Of a stretch of 42,674 nucleotides of DNA, positions 18,424 to 27,204 are shown piece by piece. Positions within the stretch are counted from its first letter, which is position 1; each line of letters begins with the position of its first letter. Position numbers and translations under genes: made by a program. Source of the stretch: Pseudomonadales bacterium (GTDB lineage Bacteria > Pseudomonadota > Gammaproteobacteria > Pseudomonadales > UBA5518); assembly GCA_022072145.1 (NCBI GenBank), contig JAJVIG010000011.1, positions 1-42,674 on the forward strand. The letters run 5' to 3'. The notes below the pieces were generated by a model, which saw nothing but the letters and a program-made list of their open reading frames with translations, did no database searches and had not been told where the DNA came from.

Positions 18424-18457
18424 ATCGTAGTGGGAGTGTGTGACAGTTTTCTTACCG
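18424..18457 (-). promoter_or_regulatory. Pho box and -10 of the porin-pst operon
   Basis: On the minus strand CGGTAAGAAAACTGTCAC (18440-18457) matches the PhoB box pattern of two CTGTCAT-like 7-mers separated by an A-rich 4-mer; the downstream half is nearly perfect and the upstream half is degenerate. Ten bases later lies TACGAT (18424-18429), a suitable -10. This is the arrangement by which PhoB replaces the -35 element. It starts about 115 bases before the porin start codon. Confidence 0.75.
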
Positions 18458-18504
18458 GAAGCCCGGCGCGCGGCCGAACCGCTGCGGTCGTAGACCGGGG
18501 CGGG

Positions 18505-19815
18505 TCAGACGCCCAGGCGCGCGAGATCGACGTCGCAGGACGCCGGGTCGAGTCCGCCGACGATGTCGAGCGGCTTGCCGTCGCCATCGTGGGTGGTGAC
18601 GGTGAGGTCCAGTGGGCGCGGATCCGCGAGCGGCTTGCGATCGCGGTCCAGCACCAGCAGCAGTTGCGGACGCAGGCGCCGGGTGCGGTAGCCCGCTGTG
18701 GTCACGCCCACCTCGCCGCTGCTCAGTTCCACCAGCGTGCCGGCCGGATAGACGCCGATCGCCTGGATGAACTCCTCGACCAGCCCGGCGTGGAAATCCA
18801 CGTCGCGCCACGCGTAGAGGCGCTTCACCGCATTGCTCGGCGCCATCGCCGCTGCGTAGGGGCGCGGACTGGTGATCGCGTCGTAGCAGTCGACGATGCC
18901 GGCGATGCGTCCGAAGATCGGGATGTCCTCGCCGCGCAGCCCGTGCGGATAACCGTGGCCGCCGTGACGCTCGTGGTGGAACTCGACCATGTCGTTGATG
19001 GTGCGGTTCAGGACGCCGGTGTCGCGCAGCATCTCGAGACCGAACTCGACATGCGACCTGACGAGCTGGAACTCGCCCGGCGACAACTGCGACGGCTTGC
19101 GCAGCAACTCCTCGGGAAGGCGGAGCTTGCCCACGTCGAACAGCAGCGCGCCGAGCGCGAGGCGCTGCAGATCGACCCGCGGCAGCCCCATCTGGCGCCC
19201 CAGCGCCACGGCCCAGACCGCGGAGCCCACCGAGTGCCCCATGATGTAGCCGGACTCGTCGCGGTTGCGCGCCAGCCACACGCAGGCGTCGGGGTTGCGG
19301 ATCATGCTCTCGACCAGCGGGTTCACGACCTCGCGGATCCCCGACACGTCGATGCGCGCTCCGGCGCGATAGCTTTCCATCATGCGGCGGTAGCCGAGCA
19401 CCACGTCGGCATACACGCCGCGCGCGACCGGGAGTTCCTGGGCGAAATCGCTGCTGTCCTCGTAGGCTTTCAGCTTGCGGTGCGGAAACAGCTCGGCCGC
19501 GACGTTCTCGCTGCGCGGCCGGAACTTCACCGCCTCGCCGTTACCGTGATCGGCCGGGTGGACGCCGCCCGGCGGTCGCACGGCCGCCGTGCCGATCACG
19601 CGGCTGCTGCGACGCCCATGGCTGGCACGACTGCGGTAGACGTCCACGTAGACGACATCGCAGTACTTCTCGAGTTCCTCGATGTCGGCCTCGCTGCCAA
19701 TGTAGAAGCCCTCGACCAGGAAGGGTGTCTCGATCCAGGGACGGTCGAGCGCAGTCACGTACATCCCGATCTCCAGATCGGTCACGGCGGTGGGCACTGC
19801 ATTCATTTCTGACAT
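18505..19815 (-). CDS. HD-GYP domain protein with DUF3391, altered HD dyad
   Basis: 436 residues. N-terminal DUF3391 region (about 10-140, starting TDLEIGMYVTALDRPW), then an HD-GYP domain (about 165-340) of the kind that hydrolyses cyclic-di-GMP. Most metal-binding positions are present: His in MGHSVGSA, RSHVEFGLEML, FHHERHGGHGYPHGL and DCYDAITSPRPY. The HD dyad itself reads FDVGK, with Phe (TTC, 19138-19140) where HDIGK is expected, so phosphodiesterase activity may be reduced or lost. No membrane helix. Start ATG 19815 is weakly supported; ATG 19806 is possible. Probably its own transcript upstream of the porin promoter. Confidence 0.9.
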   Translation of the reverse strand: MSEMNAVPTAVTDLEIGMYVTALDRPWIETPFLVEGFYIGSEADIEELEKYCDVVYVDVYRSRASHGRRSSRVIGTAAVRPPGGVHPADHGNGEAVKFRPRSENVAAELFPHRKLKAYEDSSDFAQELPVARGVYADVVLGYRRMMESYRAGARIDVSGIREVVNPLVESMIRNPDACVWLARNRDESGYIMGHSVGSAVWAVALGRQMGLPRVDLQRLALGALLFDVGKLRLPEELLRKPSQLSPGEFQLVRSHVEFGLEMLRDTGVLNRTINDMVEFHHERHGGHGYPHGLRGEDIPIFGRIAGIVDCYDAITSPRPYAAAMAPSNAVKRLYAWRDVDFHAGLVEEFIQAIGVYPAGTLVELSSGEVGVTTAGYRTRRLRPQLLLVLDRDRKPLADPRPLDLTVTTHDGDGKPLDIVGGLDPASCDVDLARLGV

Positions 19816-19899
19816 CGAGTGGCCTGGCTCGGGTCGCGAACGGTGGAGGCCGGTATCTTCCCTGTCCAGGGCGACCGGCCGCGAAACTCGCCCCGTAGT

Positions 19900-20925
19900 C
19901 TAGTCCACGACCGGCGCACGCGCATCGTCACGGCGCGCTTCGCCACGCCGGTTCCGGCGTTCCTCGATCAGTTCGAGGCGGAAGGTCAGCATCCACACCG
20001 GCTCGCGCGGTTCGCCCAGGGTGTCGCGGCGCCAGACGTGCGCCGGCTCGACCTCGACGAACATCCACGGGCGCAGCACGTTGCGCCGGTAGCGCACCCC
20101 CACCCCGTAGCCGCGCGTCAGGTAATCGGGATCGGTCTGCCCGGACACCGAGGTGAAGTAGCTCAGTGCCTGTCGGGAATCGATGCGGATCTGGTAGCTG
20201 AGGCGCGAACCCCATTCGGCGCCGGCGGTCTCCTCGCCGTAGTCCACCTGGTTGGTCCAGCGCACCATGCGGTCGGTGGCGATCAGGTAGTCGAGGTCCA
20301 CCCGCGTCAACGCGCCGAACCCCTCCTCCTGCTTGTGGTAGAGCTTCTCGCCGAACTGCAGGCGCCAGTCCTCGCCGAGCGCGCGCACGTGCTTGTAGCG
20401 CAGGCTGGTTCGCAGATCGAGCGAGTTGTTCACCCCGAGCGACACCCACAAGCGTGAGGAGCCGCGGTCCGCCAGGCGGAACTGCAGGCCGACGTCGTCG
20501 TTGCGACCGGCCGAATCCGGCACGACTTCCTCGTACTCCTCGTTCTCCTCGGAGAAGACCAGGCTCAGGCGTCGATCCAGCCGCGGCACGTCGATCTTGC
20601 CACGCAGCCGCACCCCGGTGTCGACCCCGTCGTCCTCGTCGAGTACCAGCTCGTTGCGCAGGCGCAACACCGTATCGGCCGATTCGCGGTCAGAGGTCGG
20701 GGTGCCGAAGAAGGAGTCCAGCCAGACGGCGAGCGCGTCGGTGCGCGAGGTCACATACTCGTACGAGGTATCGACCCAGGTATCGTCGGCGACGCCCCCT
20801 TCCACGGCTCCGAGCGTCGGCGCATCACAGGATCCCTCGGCCGGATCGCAGACGCGCGGATCGGCCGCGGCCGCGCAGCCGGCCAGCAGACACGGGACGA
20901 GCAGCGCGCGCACGCTGCGCTCCAC
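19900..20925 (-). CDS. Predicted outer-membrane lipoprotein with barrel-like repeats
   Basis: 341 residues, family not recognised. The N-terminus has a lipobox LLAGC with lipidated Cys at about residue 17 and Ala at +2, predicting outer-membrane sorting. After an acidic 60-residue region come many alternating amphipathic strands (for example LRLRNELVLDEDDG, RLWVSLGVNNSLDLRTSLRYKHV, WMFVEVEPAHVW) separated by polar turns, resembling a small beta-barrel. The start is GTG at 20925 and lies 5 bases after the DHH gene stop, so the two are co-transcribed. The C-terminal 20 residues are charged and not strand-like. Function unknown. Confidence 0.75.
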   Translation of the reverse strand: MERSVRALLVPCLLAGCAAAADPRVCDPAEGSCDAPTLGAVEGGVADDTWVDTSYEYVTSRTDALAVWLDSFFGTPTSDRESADTVLRLRNELVLDEDDGVDTGVRLRGKIDVPRLDRRLSLVFSEENEEYEEVVPDSAGRNDDVGLQFRLADRGSSRLWVSLGVNNSLDLRTSLRYKHVRALGEDWRLQFGEKLYHKQEEGFGALTRVDLDYLIATDRMVRWTNQVDYGEETAGAEWGSRLSYQIRIDSRQALSYFTSVSGQTDPDYLTRGYGVGVRYRRNVLRPWMFVEVEPAHVWRRDTLGEPREPVWMLTFRLELIEERRNRRGEARRDDARAPVVD

Positions 20926-20930
20926 CGGCC

Positions 20931-21905
20931 TCAGGCGCCCGCCTGCGCCGCGTAGAAGGCGCAGAACACGTCGATGAAGCGCGCCAGATCCTCGCGCGGC
21001 AGGCGATTGATCCCGGCCGCGGCCTTGCGCCCGCCGCCGGTGGCGAACTGGCGGCAGATCTCGTCGGCACCGGTGCGGTTCGCCAGCGGCGCGCGCACGC
21101 TGACCAGCAGCTCACCGCCGCCGATCTCGGTCAGCACTGCGTGCGCCCGCTGCGGATGCAGGTTCACCAGATCGTTGCTGTACACGCCACTGACCCGTCG
21201 TGCCCACGGCTCGTCCGGCAGCAGGAACACCGCGGCCGCTTCGGTGCGGTGCATGGGGGCCAGCGCGGCCGCGGCCGCCATATCGCTGCGATAGCCGTCC
21301 TCGAGCCGCCCGAACGACTCGCGGTCACCGCCGATGAAGTCCAGCGGGTTCGCGAACGGGCGCAGCCGCCGGAACAGCTCCTCCGGCGCGAAATGCAGGT
21401 CCTCGACCGCCGGACCGTAACCGTTGTAGTTGACGTAGGTGCCTAGCCGCTCGGCGGCGTCGATCGCCTCGGCACCCATGCCGATCTGCGCGGCGAGCGC
21501 GCGCGCGCTGGCCGCGAGGTTGTCGCCGAAGGCACCGACCACCGCCCAGGCCGCCCACGCACCGCCCAAATGTCCGTTGACCAGGAGACTGGTGCACACC
21601 TCAGGCGCCGTGTTGATGATCGCGTGCAGCCCCGGATGCGCAGGAATGTCACCAGGAATGTGGTGGTCGACGTAGAACACGCTGGCACCGGCGGCGAGCA
21701 GACGGTCCAGGTCGGTGCGGTTCTTCTCCATCGCGACGTCCAGCACGGTCACCCTGTCGCCGATGCCTGCGTCCACGCGTCGCAACAGATCGATGTCACG
21801 CTTGACCCCGGTGACCAGCTCGCTGTCGCGCGGCTCGGCCAGCTGCAGTTGCATCAGTGCGCAGATACCGTCGGCGTCGCCGTTGAAAACATCCACGTAA
21901 CGCAT
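20931..21905 (-). CDS. DHH family phosphoesterase
   Basis: 324-residue cytoplasmic phosphoesterase-like protein of the DHH/DHHA1 superfamily, which includes oligoribonuclease and cyclic-dinucleotide hydrolases. Motifs: FNGDADGICA near the N-terminus (Asp ligands), VLDVAMEKN, VDHHIPGD (the DHH triad, about residue 80), and a DHHA1-like end with GGGRKAAAGIN, where family members commonly have GGGH. Substrate cannot be assigned. Lies 53 bases upstream of nothing else on its strand except the lipoprotein gene, to which it is joined. Confidence 0.88.
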   Translation of the reverse strand: MRYVDVFNGDADGICALMQLQLAEPRDSELVTGVKRDIDLLRRVDAGIGDRVTVLDVAMEKNRTDLDRLLAAGASVFYVDHHIPGDIPAHPGLHAIINTAPEVCTSLLVNGHLGGAWAAWAVVGAFGDNLAASARALAAQIGMGAEAIDAAERLGTYVNYNGYGPAVEDLHFAPEELFRRLRPFANPLDFIGGDRESFGRLEDGYRSDMAAAAALAPMHRTEAAAVFLLPDEPWARRVSGVYSNDLVNLHPQRAHAVLTEIGGGELLVSVRAPLANRTGADEICRQFATGGGRKAAAGINRLPREDLARFIDVFCAFYAAQAGA

Positions 21906-21958
21906 CGATCTTCCTTCTCCCGATTTTCCTGCCGCATCCCGTGCGTGCGGTCAGACAC

Positions 21959-23968
21959 TCAGTGCAGGGGGCCTGCAACCTGCGACTGCGCGCGCTGGTG
22001 TGTGTCGTGCTCGCGCTGGCGGCCGGCCAGCGCATCGGTGCAAGCATAGCCCGCATCGAGCCCGTGCACCACGCGTGCCAGCAGGGCGCGCACGCGTTCG
22101 CCGTCGTGCTGCACGCAGGCCGCCTCGATCTCGCCGAGCAACGCCTCGAGTTCCTCCCACGGCGGCGAGCGCTCGAGCGCGCGCAGGATCATCGGGTGAC
22201 CGGTCGCGTGCACGGTGCCTTCGGCCAGCAGTTCCTCGCGCAGCTTCTCGCCCGGTCGCAGGCCGATGAACGCGATCTCGACGTCGCCGTCCGGGTGCAC
22301 CGCATCGCGCACGCGCTTGCCCGCGAGATGGATCATCCGCCGCGCCAGGTCGTGGACACGCACCCGGGTTCCCATGTCGAGCACGAACACATCCCCGCCG
22401 CTGCTCATCGCGCTCGCCTGCAGCACCAGCTGGGCCGCCTCGGGAATGGTCATGAAGTAGCGCTCGGCGTCCGGGTGCGTGACCGTCACCGGACCGCCGG
22501 CGGCGATCTGCTCACGGAACAGCGGTACTACCGAACCGGAGCTGCCGATCACGTTGCCGAAGCGCACGATCACGTAGCGCGTCGCGGCCGCGCCGCCAGC
22601 GGCGAAGGCCTGCATGATCATCTCGGCGATCCGCTTGCTGGCACCCATGATGCTGGTAGGACGCACCGCCTTGTCGGTCGATACGAGCACGAAACTGCCG
22701 ACGCCGGCCGCCGCCGCGGCGCGCGCGACGACCAGGGTGCCGAACACGTTGTTGCGCACGCCCTCGACCACGTTCTGCTCGACCAGCGGCACGTGCTTGT
22801 AGGCGGCCGCGTGATAGACGGTCTGCACGCGGAACGTGTCGAGGATCCGCCGGACCAGCGCTTCGTCACGCACGGAGCCGAGCAGCGCCACGATGCGCGT
22901 GCGGCTGCTGCGCTGCTCCGCGCGACGCAGCAGTTCGCGCTCGATCGCGTACAGCGCGAACTCGCTGCTGTCCAACAGCAGCAGTTCCTCGGGATCCGCG
23001 GCGAGGATCTGGCGACACAGTTCGGCACCTATCGAACCGCCGGCGCCGGTGACCAGTACGCGCTTGCCGGCGATGCACACCGCGAGCAGATCGGGTCGCG
23101 GCGGCACCGGGTCGCGCCCGAGCAGGTCCTCCAGCGTGACCTCCTGCACCTCGCCGATGCGCGCGCGTCCGCTGACCAGGTCCTCGAGACGCGGGATGGT
23201 GCGCACGCTCAGTTCCAGCTCCGAAATCGCCTCGGTGATCTCGCGCCGGCGGCCGGCACCGATCGACGCCATGGCGAGGAACACCTCGCGGATCCCGAGG
23301 CGCGCGCGCCGCCTGGCGAGTTGCTCGAGCCCGACTACCGGCACCCCGTTGATCACGCGGCCCTGCAGCGCCGGGTTGTCGTCGATGAACAGCACCGGCT
23401 GGAAACGCTCGCCGTGCAGCAGCGCGGTGAACAGTTGCCGACCGGCCGATCCGGCACCATAGATAGCCACCCGGCAGGCATCGTGCTGGCGTCGCCAGCG
23501 GTACCACGAGCGCAGCATCAGCCGCGACCCGCCCACGCAGACCAGCAGCAGCGACCAGTAGATCATCGGCACCGAGCGCGGCACGCTGGCACGCGTCAGG
23601 AAGTCGAACAGCGCGAGCATCATCGCCGACAGCGTGACGCCCTTCACGATTGCGACGATCGCATCGTGCCCCATGAAGCGCACGATCGCCCGGTAGAGTC
23701 CCAGGCGCAGGAAGATGATCGCGGTCGCCACTACGGTGAGTGCGCAGAGCAGGAATTCCCGCGGACCCGGCGTAATGTTCGTGGTGCCCAGGCGCAGCGA
23801 CACCGCGACGAACAGCGTCAGCGGCACGAAGACCAGATCGAGCAACAGCAGCATCGCCTGCTTCGTGTTGTGCGGCAGGTCGACCAGTCGCAGCATCAGC
23901 ACCGTCGCGACCTCACGTACCGCCCGTACCGACCCGCGAACCCTGCTGCCGAACTGTTTCATGTCCAT
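21959..23968 (-). CDS. WbpM/FlaA1-type nucleotide-sugar 4,6-dehydratase
   Basis: 669-residue membrane-anchored enzyme. Four N-terminal helices (about residues 34-150), a first Rossmann fold (AIYGAGSAGRQL, about 168), then the long-chain SDR domain with TGAGGSIG near 305, STDKAVRPTS, and MGASKR, where Met stands in the usual Tyr position as in WbpM-type proteins. These convert UDP-GlcNAc to the UDP-4-keto-6-deoxy sugar for surface glycans. ATG 23968 has GGAAGG 5 bases upstream. In Pseudomonas aeruginosa wbpM closes the O-antigen locus after wbpV and wbpL, the same order as here. Confidence 0.92.
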   Translation of the reverse strand: MDMKQFGSRVRGSVRAVREVATVLMLRLVDLPHNTKQAMLLLLDLVFVPLTLFVAVSLRLGTTNITPGPREFLLCALTVVATAIIFLRLGLYRAIVRFMGHDAIVAIVKGVTLSAMMLALFDFLTRASVPRSVPMIYWSLLLVCVGGSRLMLRSWYRWRRQHDACRVAIYGAGSAGRQLFTALLHGERFQPVLFIDDNPALQGRVINGVPVVGLEQLARRRARLGIREVFLAMASIGAGRRREITEAISELELSVRTIPRLEDLVSGRARIGEVQEVTLEDLLGRDPVPPRPDLLAVCIAGKRVLVTGAGGSIGAELCRQILAADPEELLLLDSSEFALYAIERELLRRAEQRSSRTRIVALLGSVRDEALVRRILDTFRVQTVYHAAAYKHVPLVEQNVVEGVRNNVFGTLVVARAAAAAGVGSFVLVSTDKAVRPTSIMGASKRIAEMIMQAFAAGGAAATRYVIVRFGNVIGSSGSVVPLFREQIAAGGPVTVTHPDAERYFMTIPEAAQLVLQASAMSSGGDVFVLDMGTRVRVHDLARRMIHLAGKRVRDAVHPDGDVEIAFIGLRPGEKLREELLAEGTVHATGHPMILRALERSPPWEELEALLGEIEAACVQHDGERVRALLARVVHGLDAGYACTDALAGRQREHDTHQRAQSQVAGPLH

Positions 23969-24071
23969 GGCGACCTTCCGTACCGCGACGCCGCGGACAT
24001 TCCGTGCCCGCCGGTCTGAGCGGCGGATTCTAGCCCCACGGCCACGCCCTGTGGACCACCACCGACCGCCA

Positions 24072-25064
24072 CTAATCCGCAGCCGTGCGGCGGCGGATCC
24101 ACACCAGCGCCATGATCAACGGCAGCCATGCCATCAGCGCGATCGCCGTCGCATGCCCGTCGTGGCGGTTGGCCAGCCAGGCGAGCGGAAACAGCCACAC
24201 CATGTTGACCGCCGACCACAGCAGCGTGACAGGCCGGTGCCCGCCCCAGCGGCGCGCGAGCCGCTGGTAGGCATGGTCGCGATGCGCCGAGAGCGGCGAA
24301 TTGCCGCCGGCGGTGCGCACCAGCAGCGTGAAGCTCGCGTCGGCCAGGAACCCGGCCCACAGGGTCAGCCACACCGGCAGCGAAAGTTCACCGCGAGCTG
24401 CGGTCAGTACCGCTGCCGCCGCCAGCACGAAACCGAGCGGCTGGCTGCCCGTGTCGCCCATGAATACGCGCGCCGGCGGCCAGTTCAGCCACAGGAAACC
24501 TGCCGCACCCCCGGCCATGGCCACGCACACCGCGAGCGAATCCGGCGCCGCGCCGTTCGACGCCAGCAACACGGCAGCGGCGCCAGCCAGAAACAGCGCC
24601 TGCGCGCCGGCGATACCGTCGATGCCGTCCATGAAGTTGAAGGCATTGGTCGCCCAGGTGACACCGAACACCGTTGAGACCCCGAGCGCCAGTGCGGCCG
24701 GATCACCCGGCCTCGCGCCCGCGACGAACGCCACCACGGTGGCCGCCGCCAGCTGGGCCGCCAGCCGGGGCGCAACCGGCATCCCGCCCCGATCGTCGCG
24801 AAACCCGAGCACCGCGAGCACCGGCACCGCAGCCAGCACGCACAGCCAGTCCGCACCGAGCCCTGCGCCATAGCCCGTCGCAACACAGCCGGCCGCGACG
24901 CCGGCGAGGATCCCCACACCTCCGCCGGTAGGCGTCGGTTGCGGGTGCGAACTCCGCGCACCGGGCACATCGAGCACACCCATGCGTGCAGCCCAGCGCA
25001 GGTAAACGCGCGTCACCGACCACGCGACCAGTGCACACAGCAGAAACGACGCCGAGTAATTCAT
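24072..25064 (-). CDS. WbpL/WecA-like polyprenyl-phosphate sugar-1-phosphate transferase
   Basis: 330-residue polytopic inner-membrane enzyme that starts glycan assembly by moving a HexNAc-1-phosphate from UDP to undecaprenyl phosphate. Family motifs: GFRDDRGG (Asp-rich, cytoplasmic loop), FNFMDGIDGIAG, RVFMGDTGSQPLGF, and SPLSAHRDHAYQRL with the His/Arg loop. Position and order match P. aeruginosa WbpL, which uses FucNAc/QuiNAc-type donors, but the donor specificity cannot be read directly. ATG 25064 overlaps the epimerase stop by one base (TGATG). Confidence 0.92.
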   Translation of the reverse strand: MNYSASFLLCALVAWSVTRVYLRWAARMGVLDVPGARSSHPQPTPTGGGVGILAGVAAGCVATGYGAGLGADWLCVLAAVPVLAVLGFRDDRGGMPVAPRLAAQLAAATVVAFVAGARPGDPAALALGVSTVFGVTWATNAFNFMDGIDGIAGAQALFLAGAAAVLLASNGAAPDSLAVCVAMAGGAAGFLWLNWPPARVFMGDTGSQPLGFVLAAAAVLTAARGELSLPVWLTLWAGFLADASFTLLVRTAGGNSPLSAHRDHAYQRLARRWGGHRPVTLLWSAVNMVWLFPLAWLANRHDGHATAIALMAWLPLIMALVWIRRRTAAD

Positions 25065-25996
25065 CACGCGCCCGCCCCCGTGCCCAGACACCACGACTCG
25101 AAGTCCAGCCGTGGCGCCCAGCCCAGCGCCGCGAGTCGCGGATCGTCGGCCACCGTCCATGCCTCCAGCCCACGCGGCAACGCCGGCACCAGCCCACGTA
25201 CCGGACCGTTGCCGAGGGCACGCAGCATGCCGAGCGCGGCGCCGAGCAGCAGGCCGGAAATACGCCATGCGCCGCCGGCACGACCGGCTCCGCGGTGCAG
25301 GGCGCGTGCGATGCGCGCGAGCGGGTAGCGCTCGCCATCGCCAAGCACGAATACGTTGCCGCTCAGCGTCGGGTGCGCACCGAGCAGGACGAGCGCGGCA
25401 ACGAGGTCAGTCAGCGCCAGCATCGGGGTGTTCCCGATAGCGGGCAGATCCGGCAGCAGGCCGCGACGCGCCAGACACCGCAGCGTCGCCAGCCGGCCTT
25501 TCACCCCGTCGCCGTACACCAGCGCCGGGCGCACCACCGTGACGCGCAACAACCGCTCGCGCTCGGCACCGAGCAACGCCTCCTCTGCCTCGCGTTTGGT
25601 ACGCCCATAGGCCTCTCCCGGACGCCCGGGGGAAGCAGGATCGACGGCCCCGGCATAGAGGCTGCTGACGAACACGAAGTGAGCGACGCCGGCCGCCGCG
25701 CTGGCCGCCGCGAGCGCGATCGTCGCATCGCGGTTCAGGAGTTGCAGTTCTTCCGCCGAAGCGCCGCGGTGCGCGACTCCCGCCAGGTGGAACACCACGT
25801 CCACCCCGGCGAGCAACGCAGCGCCGCAACCGTGAGTGGCAAGCGTTGCGAGTTCCAGCGGAACCAGGCCTTCACCCGCGGTGGTGGCAACGCCACGCAC
25901 CGTGCGGCGTACCGTCCAGCCGGCCGCGTCGAGCGCCTCGCACAAGGCGCTGCCTACGAAGCCGCTCGCGCCGGTGACCAGCGCCACGCGGCTCAC
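25064..25996 (-). CDS. NAD-dependent epimerase/reductase, WbpV-like
   Basis: 310-residue extended SDR. Rossmann motif VTGASGFVGSAL at residue 7, substrate region DVVFHLAGVAHRG, and catalytic Tyr/Lys in YGRTKREAE. In P. aeruginosa the equivalent WbpV reduces the WbpM product to UDP-QuiNAc; here that role is inferred from order with the WbpL- and WbpM-like genes and not proved by sequence. Translation couples to the WbpL-like gene. Upstream is a hairpin that closes the comEA transcript, so this gene likely has its own promoter, which I could not pinpoint. Confidence 0.85.
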   Translation of the reverse strand: MSRVALVTGASGFVGSALCEALDAAGWTVRRTVRGVATTAGEGLVPLELATLATHGCGAALLAGVDVVFHLAGVAHRGASAEELQLLNRDATIALAAASAAAGVAHFVFVSSLYAGAVDPASPGRPGEAYGRTKREAEEALLGAERERLLRVTVVRPALVYGDGVKGRLATLRCLARRGLLPDLPAIGNTPMLALTDLVAALVLLGAHPTLSGNVFVLGDGERYPLARIARALHRGAGRAGGAWRISGLLLGAALGMLRALGNGPVRGLVPALPRGLEAWTVADDPRLAALGWAPRLDFESWCLGTGAGA

Positions 25997-26047
25997 GCGC
26001 AGTCTCCGCGCCGCAGTTCGCTGCAGCGTGTGCCAGGAGCACAGGTA

Positions 26048-26069
26048 ACGGGCGCCTTGCGGCGCCCGT
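26048..26069 (-). terminator. Hairpin after the comEA-like gene
   Basis: Perfect 9-bp stem ACGGGCGCC-TTGC-GGCGCCCGT (plus-strand reading), 20 bases downstream of the comEA-like stop. The minus strand continues TACCTG without a real U-run. Likely a transcript end or stabiliser. Confidence 0.55.
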
Positions 26070-26089
26070 GGCGATCGGGTGCGCGGGTC

Positions 26090-26401
26090 TCAGAGCGCGA
26101 CCTGCGGGCGCAGCTGCTCGAGCATCTTCTCCCCGATCCCCTTGACATTGATCAGTTCATCCACCGACTTGAACGGCCCGTGTTCGCCGCGGTACGCGAC
26201 GATCGCCTCCGCCTTGCGGATGCCCACCCCACGCAGGCTGCTGGCCAGCGTGGAGGCGTCGGCGGTATTGATGTTGACACGCTCCGCGGCCTGCTGCACG
26301 GGCGCGGTGACGGTGGTCTGCTCCGCCGCCGCGTGTACCACCGGCAGCGTGAGCAGGGACAGGCCGAACACGGTTGCCTTCAGAACGTCTGCGAGTTTCA
26401 T
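26090..26401 (-). CDS. ComEA-like helix-hairpin-helix protein
   Basis: 103-residue exported protein: signal peptide (about 1-25, ending HAA), a Gln/Ala linker, and a tandem helix-hairpin-helix domain VNINTADASTLASSLRGVGIR ... FKSVDELINVKGIG, as in ComEA, which binds incoming DNA during natural transformation. In gammaproteobacteria such small periplasmic HhH proteins are common even where competence is unproven. ATG 26401 has a near-perfect AAGGAGG 6 bases upstream. In P. aeruginosa a protein of this type sits beside wbpM, so the neighbourhood is conserved though its position differs. Confidence 0.9.
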   Translation of the reverse strand: MKLADVLKATVFGLSLLTLPVVHAAAEQTTVTAPVQQAAERVNINTADASTLASSLRGVGIRKAEAIVAYRGEHGPFKSVDELINVKGIGEKMLEQLRPQVAL

Positions 26402-26474
26402 GGGAATCCTCCTTGATGTGGTCGCGATTGCACGGCGCATCCATTGCACCGTGTGAACACGCTAGCAGGCGCAT

Positions 26475-27200
26475 TCAGCGAATGCTGTGCGAGATGTCGG
26501 CGGCGATGGCCGCGAGCGCGGCGAGCGGGTCGGCGGCGCCGGTGACCGGCCTGCCCACGACCAGATGATCGGCTCCGGCCGCAATCGCCTGCGACGGTGT
26601 GAGCGTTCGACGCTGGTCGCCGGGCGCCGACCCGGCAGGGCGTATTCCCGGCGTCACGAGCACCGGTCGCGCACCGAATCGCACGCGCAGCGCCGGTGCC
26701 TCGCGCGCCGAGCACACCACGCCGTCCAGGCCGCAGTCCAGCGTCAGCGCCGCGAGCCGCAGCACCTGTTCGTCGACGCCACCCGTCACGCCGGTCTCGC
26801 GCAGTTCCGCCTCCTCCATGCTGGTCAGCACGGTCACCGCGATCAGCAGCGGGCTACGCCCCGGCAACCCGGCCAGCGCCTCGCGCGCGGCGCCCAGCAT
26901 GCGCCGCCCGCCACTCGCGTGCACGTTGAGCATCCACACGCCGAGGCCGGCCGCGGCGCGCACCGCACCGGCGACCGTGTTCGGTATGTCGTGGAACTTG
27001 AGGTCGAGGAACACGTCGAAGCCTCGCGCAACCAATGTGCGCACGACCTCCGGCCCGTCGGCGGTGAACAGTTCCTTGCCGATCTTCAGCCGGCACCGGC
27101 GCGGATCGAGCCGCTCCGCCATCGCCACCGCTTGCGCCGCGCGCGGGTAATCGAGCGCGACGATCACGCGCGGACCCGCATCCGCCGCTAGCACACCCAT
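26475..27200 (-). CDS. pyrF: Orotidine 5'-phosphate decarboxylase
   Basis: Catalyses OMP to UMP, last step of de novo pyrimidine synthesis, in the cytoplasm. 241 residues, normal length. N-terminal VALDYP and LKIGKELF contribute active-site Asp/Lys; the hallmark [11 protein letters not shown] contains the catalytic Asp-Lys-Asp array; C-terminal VTPGIRPAG and VVGRPVTGA bind phosphate. Starts 4 bases after lapA, continuing the ihfB-lapA operon. Confidence 0.97.
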   Translation of the reverse strand: MGVLAADAGPRVIVALDYPRAAQAVAMAERLDPRRCRLKIGKELFTADGPEVVRTLVARGFDVFLDLKFHDIPNTVAGAVRAAAGLGVWMLNVHASGGRRMLGAAREALAGLPGRSPLLIAVTVLTSMEEAELRETGVTGGVDEQVLRLAALTLDCGLDGVVCSAREAPALRVRFGARPVLVTPGIRPAGSAPGDQRRTLTPSQAIAAGADHLVVGRPVTGAADPLAALAAIAADISHSIR

Positions 27201-27204
27201 GGTC

